Source: Burkholderiales bacterium (lineage in GTDB: Bacteria; Pseudomonadota; Gammaproteobacteria; Burkholderiales; WYBJ01). Taken from it: DNA of 64,000 bases. Positions 56,404-64,000 of the stretch are shown here, in pieces; the stretch's first letter is position 1, and every line of letters starts with the position of its first letter. A program made the translations under genes and the position numbers. The stretch spans positions 744,001 to 808,000 of the forward strand of contig JALHQN010000001.1 of assembly GCA_022841915.1 (NCBI GenBank), written 5' to 3'. The notes beneath the pieces are model-generated. The model saw only the letters and a list, made by a program, of their open reading frames with translations, ran no database searches and was not told where the DNA came from.

Positions 56404-56446
56404 GATAGCAATTCCAGCAGGCGCTAGTGCGCCCATTCTGTAGTAT

Positions 56447-56476
56447 TTGACCCTCACCCCCGGCGCCTTGTATACT
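56447..56476 (+). promoter_or_regulatory. rplU operon promoter
   Basis: TTGACC (56447-56452) and TATACT (56471-56476) with an 18-bp spacer, 31 bp before the rplU start. Confidence 0.7.
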
Positions 56477-56507
56477 TTGCGCCTTTTTTCAAGCGAGCCT
56501 AGCAGTC

Positions 56508-56822
56508 ATGTACGCTGTGATCAGGACAGGTGGCAAACAGCACCGAGTAAGCGTCGGAGAGGCGCTCAAGGTAGAGAAACTCGATGCCCAGGCAGGTGCT
56601 GAAATTCTGCTGACCGAGGTGCTCATGGTCGGCGAGGGCGAGCAGGTCACTATCGGTGCTCCGCTAGTCGATGGCGCAGCGGTCAAGGTAACCGTGCTCA
56701 GCCAAGGCAAGGGCGACAAGATCAAGATCTTCAAGATGCGTCGCCGCAAGCATTATCGGAAAACTCAAGGACATCGCCAGCTCTACACAGAGATCCGGAT
56801 CGATTCCATCTCGACGAACTAG
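56508..56822 (+). CDS. rplU: 50S ribosomal protein L21
   Basis: 104 residues, normal length, with [14 protein letters not shown] at the start and the signature [15 protein letters not shown]. First gene of the rplU-rpmA unit, 18 bp before rpmA. Confidence 0.98.
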   Translation: MYAVIRTGGKQHRVSVGEALKVEKLDAQAGAEILLTEVLMVGEGEQVTIGAPLVDGAAVKVTVLSQGKGDKIKIFKMRRRKHYRKTQGHRQLYTEIRIDSISTN

Positions 56823-56839
56823 TTTCTTCGGAGCAAGAA

Positions 56840-57097
56840 ATGGCACACAAAAAAGCAGGCGGGAGTTCCCGCAACGGGCGAGACTCCGAGTCCAAGCGAC
56901 TGGGCGTCAAGCGTTACGGCGGTCAGTTGGTCACGGCGGGAAGCATCCTGGTGCGCCAGCGCGGCACCCGCGTGCACGCAGGCATCAATGTCGGCATGGG
57001 ACGCGATCACACCCTCTACGCGTGCATCGCCGGCACGGTAGTGTTCGGACAGCGTGGCCCGGCGAATCATCAGATCGTGAGCATTCTGCCCGCCTGA
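56840..57097 (+). CDS. rpmA: 50S ribosomal protein L27
   Basis: 85 residues; starts [19 protein letters not shown], the conserved N-terminus that reaches the peptidyl-transferase centre. It is followed by a terminator and obgE. Confidence 0.98.
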   Translation: MAHKKAGGSSRNGRDSESKRLGVKRYGGQLVTAGSILVRQRGTRVHAGINVGMGRDHTLYACIAGTVVFGQRGPANHQIVSILPA

Positions 57098-57117
57098 ACC
57101 TCAATGTTCTCCAACAA

Positions 57118-57147
57118 GAGCCCTGTCCTCTACGGCAGGGCTTTTTG
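57118..57147 (+). terminator. Terminator between rpmA and obgE
   Basis: AGCCCTG / CAGGGCT (7-bp stem) around a ten-base loop, then TTTTTG. Partial readthrough to obgE is likely, since no promoter was found in the 28 bp that follow. Confidence 0.85.
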
Positions 57148-57165
57148 TTTCAGGGCCACGGTTGA

Positions 57166-59339
<2,174 letters not shown>

Positions 59340-59349
59340 CAAACGAGGG

Positions 59350-59907
59350 CTAGCGGTCGCCGCGATGGGGCGATTCGCCCCTCAAGCCGCTTCGCAATCG
59401 CCTAATGATCGAGGCGCGATCGGCCGGCACGATTCCGTCTGCACAGAAGTAATCCGAGTACAACATCGCCTGATGCTCATTGAGGCGGCCGGAAAGGATA
59501 GGCTCCCACTCGGAGCGTCTGGCCTCGACCCATCCTTTGTTCGGATAACCGACCGCGTAAAGACGTCTTTCCCGGGTCTGACAACGAATCCCCTCGTAGG
59601 AGACGTTCACAGCTCCCCCGCTCGTTCGCATCACGAGAGCGTATCGCACCACCCCATCGGCACCGACGACCAGGGTGGCCGCGTCGATGAAATACCTGTG
59701 TGAATCGACCGGCCCCGGATAGAACTGCACCAAGTCGGAATCCTTCGGATAGCGAGGCAGTTCCAGTTTGGCTTCCCTGGGAGGACCACTGGGTTCTTCG
59801 CCAAAAGCGCCTCGATCGGCATCCCGCGCTTCTGTTCCGGACACGCGGGATCCGCAGGCGGACAACAAGGTGAGCGCGGCGATTGCAGCGGCGATACGCC
59901 GGATCAT
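59350..59907 (-). CDS. CNP1-like lipoprotein
   Basis: 185 residues with a lipoprotein signal and lipobox LLSAC (Cys18), so anchored in the outer or inner membrane facing the periplasm. The rest is of the CNP1-like family (first seen in Neisseria/Bordetella as a conserved protein of unknown role). The start overlaps the DUF3501 stop (ATGA), coupling it to the rubrerythrin operon. It converges with proB across 10 bp. Confidence 0.87.
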   Translation of the reverse strand: MIRRIAAAIAALTLLSACGSRVSGTEARDADRGAFGEEPSGPPREAKLELPRYPKDSDLVQFYPGPVDSHRYFIDAATLVVGADGVVRYALVMRTSGGAVNVSYEGIRCQTRERRLYAVGYPNKGWVEARRSEWEPILSGRLNEHQAMLYSDYFCADGIVPADRASIIRRLRSGLRGESPHRGDR

Positions 59908-60488
59908 GTCAAATCACGAATCAACGACGCACGCACGGCATCGCCGACCTCATCGATGACGTGCGAATAGCTCGGATGGTCGACTCCGATGGCAAGACCG
60001 GCGCCGGAGCGCAGACGCGACTTCATGGCTTCGTTGAGCTCGAAGCGCAGAAAATGCACCGACGAAGTCTTCTCGTCGTTCTCGCGCTCCAGGTCTTCAT
60101 CGGCAATGGCATAGACAGGTTGATCCCCTTCCACCTTGACCCATACGCGATCCTCGATGCCGATCAGCTTGGGCAGCATGCGGCGGCGCTCCTCGACCTC
60201 CGGATACTCGATCAGCATCGTCGCTTTCCAATTGCTGCCGTCGGGGACAAGCGGGTTGTAGGCATCGATCTCGTCCTGGATGCCCTGGGCTTCAAAAATG
60301 CGTTCCGCCCGCAGCATTTCCTGGATCTGATAGCGCATGGTGAGTTCGTCCTCGAACACCAGCGTCACGTTAGGGCCGACACCCAACGTACGATTCTTCT
60401 TGTGAGCGAGAACCTTGCTTCGAAACTCATTGCGCTCGCGCGAGTAGGCCTCGAGCGTCATTAGGCTGTCACGGCTGATTCGAGCCAT
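59904..60488 (-). CDS. DUF3501 protein
   Basis: 194 residues from ATG 60488 with GAGGA six bases upstream. Family of unknown function (MARISRDSLMTLEAYSRERNEF start; MLRAERIFEAQGIQDEIDAY). Found beside rubrerythrin and Fe-S oxidoreductase genes as part of a recurring triad in proteobacteria in my recollection. Soluble, acidic. It is co-transcribed with CNP1 and the Fe-S gene. Confidence 0.85.
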   Translation of the reverse strand: MARISRDSLMTLEAYSRERNEFRSKVLAHKKNRTLGVGPNVTLVFEDELTMRYQIQEMLRAERIFEAQGIQDEIDAYNPLVPDGSNWKATMLIEYPEVEERRRMLPKLIGIEDRVWVKVEGDQPVYAIADEDLERENDEKTSSVHFLRFELNEAMKSRLRSGAGLAIGVDHPSYSHVIDEVGDAVRASLIRDLT

Positions 60489-60560
60489 TGTCGTCCTCAT
60501 ATCAAAGTCATGCCGGCCAGGTTCGACTGGCCGGCCAAGCAGCCTGTGGCGAGTAGTCAA

Positions 60561-61889
60561 CTACAGGCCGTACGCCATACGCAGCAAGGTGAGCGGATGG
60601 GCCTTTTCGGGCGCATCTTCGCCGATGCCCTGACAGATGTGCCTACCGGCAATCGCGCAATCCGAACTGATGTAGTCGGCTTGCGCTTGCGCCATCTGCT
60701 TGAACACCGGCTTGCCGATCTTCATCGACTGTTCGAAATACTCCTTTTTCACCCCCCAAGTACCATCATGACCCGAGCAACGCTCGATCATTTCAACCTG
60801 GGTATCGGGCAGGAGCTTGAAGAGATCTCGCGTCTTGTTACCCATGTTCTGCACCCGCAGATGGCAAGGCACGTGATAGGCGATCTTTCCAAGAGGGCGC
60901 TTGAAATCGGTCTTCAGCATCCCGTCCTTGTGACGCGCCATGAGATATTCGAAAGGATCGAACATCGCTTCGGCAACCGCAGCCACGTCCTTGTCCTCGG
61001 GGAAGAGCAACGGCAGTTCTTGCTTGAACATCAACGTGCATGACGGCACCGCCGTAAGAATGGCATAGCCCTCACGAGCCAGTTTCGCCAGAACGGGAAT
61101 GTTCTTGTCTTTCAACTTGGCCACAGACTCGAGATCGCCCAATTCCAGCTTGGGCATGCCGCAGCAGACTTCCTGATCGACCAACTGGCTGGGTATCTGG
61201 TTGTGCGCCAGAACCTGGAGCAAGTCATGGCCGATGCCGGGCTCGTTGCAGTTCACGTAACAAGTCGCGAAGATCGCAACCTTCCCAGGAGCATTTGCTC
61301 CGTCCCGGACCTCGAACCCTGCCTGCGGCTGCGCCGACCCGCGAAACTTCTGCGGCGAGTATTCGGGCAACACCCTGTCCTTGTGGACGCCGATGACCTT
61401 CTCCATCAACCCCCGTGCGCCGTCGTTGCGGTTCACCGCATTGACGACTTGCGCGACCACGGGTATCGCCGCCAACTTGCCGACCGCATCCGTGCTGGTG
61501 AGAAGCCGGTCCCGAAAGGATGCGCCCGAGGTACGGTACTTCACCGCCTTGGCTCGCAACATCAGATGAGGGAAATCGATGTTCAGCGGATGCGGCGGCA
61601 CGTACGGACATTTGGTCATGAAACACATGTCGCACAGGTAGCATTGATCCACCACATCCCAGTAACGCGCCTTGTCCACGCCGTCCAATTCGCCCGTCGG
61701 CCCTTCGTCGATCAGATCGAACAGGCTGGGAAACGAATTGCACAGATTGAAGCAGCGGCGGCAGCCGTGACACACATCGTAGACGCGGTGCAATTCGTCG
61801 AACAGTTTGGCTTCGTCGTAGAAATCGGGATTGCGCCAGTCGATGGGATGGCGCTTCGGCGGCTCTAGGTTACCTTCTCTGGCTGACAT
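60561..61889 (-). CDS. GlpC/HdrB-like Fe-S oxidoreductase subunit
   Basis: 442 residues. N-terminal part: two 4Fe-4S motifs (CHGCRRCFNLC and CYLCDMCFMTKCP). C-terminal half: two CCG-type domains, the first with CCGMPKLELGD, the second with PCHLRVQNMG and CSGHDGTWG, where one of the usual two cysteines is Ser. Related to GlpC and heterodisulfide-reductase subunit B. Sits between rubrerythrin and DUF3501 and probably supplies electrons to rubrerythrin (inferred). Confidence 0.88.
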   Translation of the reverse strand: MSAREGNLEPPKRHPIDWRNPDFYDEAKLFDELHRVYDVCHGCRRCFNLCNSFPSLFDLIDEGPTGELDGVDKARYWDVVDQCYLCDMCFMTKCPYVPPHPLNIDFPHLMLRAKAVKYRTSGASFRDRLLTSTDAVGKLAAIPVVAQVVNAVNRNDGARGLMEKVIGVHKDRVLPEYSPQKFRGSAQPQAGFEVRDGANAPGKVAIFATCYVNCNEPGIGHDLLQVLAHNQIPSQLVDQEVCCGMPKLELGDLESVAKLKDKNIPVLAKLAREGYAILTAVPSCTLMFKQELPLLFPEDKDVAAVAEAMFDPFEYLMARHKDGMLKTDFKRPLGKIAYHVPCHLRVQNMGNKTRDLFKLLPDTQVEMIERCSGHDGTWGVKKEYFEQSMKIGKPVFKQMAQAQADYISSDCAIAGRHICQGIGEDAPEKAHPLTLLRMAYGL

Positions 61890-61987
61890 GTGCGGTTCTC
61901 ATGAAGAGGTGGGAAACGACTGGCACAAAACAAAAAGGGTGATGCGATGGGTCTTGCCCACCGCATCACCCCGCTTGCATCGTCGGT

Positions 61988-62407
61988 CTAGTCCGCGAGG
62001 GCGTCCAGCGCCTTCTGGAACCGATTCGCGTGCGAGCGCTCGGCTTTCGCCAGAGTCTCGAACCAGTCGGCGATCTCTCCGAACCCTTCGTCGCGGGCCG
62101 CCTTGGCCATACCCGGATACATATCCGTGTACTCGTGCGTCTCGCCTGCGATCGATGCCTTCAGATTGTCACGTGTGCGACCGAACGGCAGATCGGTCGC
62201 CGGATCGCCGCAGGTTTCCAGGTACTCGAGGTGACCATGTGCATGGCCGGTCTCGCCTTCAGCGGTCGAGCGAAACACCGCCGCCACGTCGTTCTGGCCC
62301 TCGACATCGGCTTTGGCAGCGAAGTACAGGTAGCGGCGGTTCGCCTGGGACTCTCCCGCAAATGCGGCCTTCAGATTGTCGTGCGTCTTGGATCCCTTCA
62401 GTTGCAT
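61988..62407 (-). CDS. Rubrerythrin, short form without rubredoxin domain
   Basis: 139 residues. Diiron peroxidase; ligands E19, E52xxH55, E89, E92 and E123xxH126. The two halves look alike ([12 protein letters not shown] and [12 protein letters not shown]), as in all rubrerythrins. No C-terminal rubredoxin, so an outside electron donor is needed, plausibly the Fe-S protein next to it. AAGGAGAGG is before the ATG. First gene of the operon, with a palindrome in the promoter. Confidence 0.93.
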   Translation of the reverse strand: MQLKGSKTHDNLKAAFAGESQANRRYLYFAAKADVEGQNDVAAVFRSTAEGETGHAHGHLEYLETCGDPATDLPFGRTRDNLKASIAGETHEYTDMYPGMAKAARDEGFGEIADWFETLAKAERSHANRFQKALDALAD

Positions 62408-62474
62408 CGTTCCTCTCCTTGCCTTGGTTGTTACATCGCTGTTCAGACTTCCAGCCTCAACAGCCGCCCTCTAC

Positions 62475-62513
62475 TTTAGAATCATTCTAAATTTTTAAGC
62501 TCAGCGGCGTCAA
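62475..62513 (-). promoter_or_regulatory. Promoter of the rubrerythrin operon with a 17-bp Fur/PerR-like palindrome
   Basis: The minus-strand -35 TTGACG (62508-62513) and -10 TAGAAT (62484-62489) are 18 bp apart. The -10 lies inside a perfect palindrome, TTTAGAATCATTCTAAA (62475-62491), shaped like the 7-1-7 boxes of the Fur family (PerR, Irr). A repressor bound here would block RNA polymerase. Confidence 0.7.
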
Positions 62514-62559
62514 TCATCCATCACTGCACAGTGGGTGCGTTCGTCGTTCCTTGTCCGGT

Positions 62560-63132
62560 TCAGGCGCTGCCCGTAGTCGCCGCCTCTGTCTGCGGGGCGG
62601 GCGCTTCGTACCCATCGCGCACGGGCTCACGCCCCCGCGCGATGCGCCGATATCCCCTCGATCGATCCACAAATCGGCTCAACTCGTTGAGCGCGCGCTG
62701 ATAGACCTCACGCTTGAACTCAATGACCGATTCGAGCGGGACCCAATAGTCGCTCCACCGCCAGGCGTCGAACTCGGGACGCTCACAGGCACGCAACTGG
62801 ACGTCGCAATCCCGCGCCACGAATCGCAGCAAGTACCAGATCTGCTTCTGGCCTCGATAGTTTCCGCGCCAGTCCCGCTTTATCCAGTGGTCGGGCACCT
62901 CGTAGCGCAACCAGCCTCGCGTTCGCCCCAGAATCCGAACATGATGCCTTGCGAGCCCGACCTCTTCGTTGAGTTCACGGAACATCGCCTGCTCGGGCGA
63001 CTCTCCGTACTTGATGCCCCCTTGCGGGAATTGCCACGCATGCTGATTGACCCGCTTACCCCAGAACACCTCGTTCCGATGATTGAGGATGATGATTCCC
63101 ACGTTCGGGCGATAACCATCCTTATCTATCAT
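62560..63132 (-). CDS. rppH: RNA pyrophosphohydrolase
   Basis: Removes pyrophosphate from the 5' end of mRNA to start decay. 190 residues with the Nudix box [20 protein letters not shown] (G-x5-E-x7-R-E-x-x-E-E-x-G) and [17 protein letters not shown] at the start. The C-terminus has a Pro/Ala-rich extension. It is close to proB and CNP1 as in other betaproteobacteria, but the rubrerythrin operon lies between. Confidence 0.95.
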   Translation of the reverse strand: MIDKDGYRPNVGIIILNHRNEVFWGKRVNQHAWQFPQGGIKYGESPEQAMFRELNEEVGLARHHVRILGRTRGWLRYEVPDHWIKRDWRGNYRGQKQIWYLLRFVARDCDVQLRACERPEFDAWRWSDYWVPLESVIEFKREVYQRALNELSRFVDRSRGYRRIARGREPVRDGYEAPAPQTEAATTGSA

Positions 63133-63230
63133 GTGAACACCCGCAAGGTCTTATTCCGAGAACGATTCTTCCACAAATCTCACACTCGCGAAAGCGGCGA
63201 GGCAAGGCAGGGGCTGAGCAACACGCAAAT

Positions 63231-64000
63231 CTAGGCCCTTCGCCGCCCGAAAATCAAGCCGCCCGCGTCGTGCTGGTTCATCGATCGCAGACCAGCCACG
63301 AAGGCGGGAAACTCGAGTCCGAAACGCTCTTTGAGCAGTTTAGCCCGGCTCTGCAACGTCACCCAGCGCAGGCCGTCCGGTACTGCCCCCCTCGCAAAGG
63401 CGAGCACGATGACGTTACCCGGGCGCTCCGCAGGCAGGCACAGGCAGCGCCCATCGAAGGCGGCCTCGATGCGCTGCACATTGGCGTCGAAAGCCCGGTC
63501 GTTCGCCCACAAGTTCATCACGAAAACGCCGTCGTTGCTCAAGGCGCGCTGGGCTGCCCGAAAGAACGCCTCCGTGGCGAGCGATGCAGCCAGCGACTGA
63601 CCGTCGTAAGCGTCCACGAGAAGAACATCGACAACCTGCGCGAGCGACTCGACATACTGCGCCCCGTCCCCCACGCACACCGAAAGCCGCTGGCACTGGC
63701 CCGGCAGTCCGAAGTAAAGCCGCGCCGCATCGATGACGTCCGCATTGATTTCGACCACGGTGGACCGAGTTTCCGGCATGGTCCGGTAAATGAACTTGAC
63801 GAGCGACGCACCGCCCAGACCGATGAGCAGCGCACTTTTCGGTGGCGCGCCGAACAGCAGGAAAGACATCATCGCGCGCGTGTACGACAGTTCCAGATCG
63901 TCCGGCCTGTCGATTCTCATCGCGCTCTGCACGGTGTCAGTGTCGAGGTGTAGCGTCCGCAGGCCGTGACGCTCGCGAACTTCGACGCCGTTACGCCGAT
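63231..64000 (-). CDS. Spermidine-synthase-like protein (5' end beyond the window)
   Basis: The frame stays open to the window edge, so the gene is partial. Visible features of the aminopropyltransferase fold: ALLIGLGGASLVKFIYRTM (SAM-type loop) and DVLLVDAYDGQS (catalytic Asp). Residues upstream of the first possible start in the window (GLRTLHLDTDTVQSAM) match the usual N-terminal part of spermidine synthase, so the GTG at 63932 is internal. Many proteins of this group are not true SpeE, and the substrate is uncertain. Confidence 0.88.
   Translation of the reverse strand, partial: RRNGVEVRERHGLRTLHLDTDTVQSAMRIDRPDDLELSYTRAMMSFLLFGAPPKSALLIGLGGASLVKFIYRTMPETRSTVVEINADVIDAARLYFGLPGQCQRLSVCVGDGAQYVESLAQVVDVLLVDAYDGQSLAASLATEAFFRAAQRALSNDGVFVMNLWANDRAFDANVQRIEAAFDGRCLCLPAERPGNVIVLAFARGAVPDGLRWVTLQSRAKLLKERFGLEFPAFVAGLRSMNQHDAGGLIFGRRRA

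Overview
The window looks like an ordinary stretch of chromosome from a GC-rich betaproteobacterium. The gene neighbourhoods support this: rho-rpmE; orn / M48 protease-phhB-rsgA-CobD/CbiB; nrdAB / ampD-pilR-pilS-PP0621; and ispB / rplU-rpmA-obgE-proB, with CNP1 and rppH nearby. Proteins recognisable as PHA phasin, PhaM and a beta-ketothiolase, together with a complete glycogen gene set, fit a free-living storage-polymer accumulator. Rhodocyclales- or Nitrosomonadales-like is my guess and cannot be settled from the sequence alone. No rRNA, insertion sequence, prophage, integrase or CRISPR array was seen.

Layout. 1-1200: 3' end of rho, then rpmE. 1193-1940 (minus): an UPF0016/GDT1 Mn-exporter-type gene with an upstream yybP-ykoY manganese riboswitch. 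2085-7728 (minus): a nitrogen block made of a PAS histidine kinase, a NarL-type regulator, a CynABD/NrtABD-type ABC importer and cyanase. 7972-11713: an ABC-F ATPase and a divergent GT39-type glycosyltransferase. 11753-25912: a storage-carbon island (GH57, glgC, glgB, hslO, ketothiolase, phaP, pgi, DUF6494, glgA, glgP) in which glycogen and PHA genes are interleaved. 26058-38763: housekeeping genes (orn, M48 protease, phhB, rsgA, CobD/CbiB, greB, methyltransferase, patatin, YbaK, two-domain malic enzyme, a degenerate HtrA-like protein, prolyl aminopeptidase). 38831-41784: PhaM, a lytic transglycosylase and an ECF sigma/anti-sigma pair. 42138-45660: an EF-G paralogue, a conserved unknown and a HAD phosphatase. 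46096-50875: a histone-H1-like protein, a DUF2442-like protein and nrdB-nrdA under NrdR boxes. 51179-55276: ampD, pilR, pilS, a PP0621-type protein and tRNA-Pro(CGG). 55396-64000: ispB divergent from rplU-rpmA-obgE-proB, then a rubrerythrin / Fe-S oxidoreductase / DUF3501 / CNP1 operon on the minus strand, rppH and a truncated spermidine-synthase-like gene.

How the genes work together. glgC supplies ADP-glucose, glgA polymerises it, glgB branches the chain, and glgP with GH57 act on the glucan. pgi links this to glycolysis, and maeB can supply NADPH and pyruvate. The ketothiolase starts PHA precursor synthesis, while PhaP and PhaM manage the granules. The cyanate block can import and detoxify cyanate to ammonia and CO2.

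The most interesting signals are regulatory. A pair of 14-bp repeats brackets the phaP promoter in the arrangement expected for PhaR. A second pair of NrdR-like boxes lies upstream of the lytic transglycosylase, far from nrdA. A perfect 17-bp Fur/PerR-type palindrome covers the -10 element of the rubrerythrin operon. A 15-bp-arm inverted repeat lies between the two-component regulator and the cyanate importer. An AT-rich convergent intergenic region carries a large inverted repeat. No clearly undescribed multi-gene system was identified.
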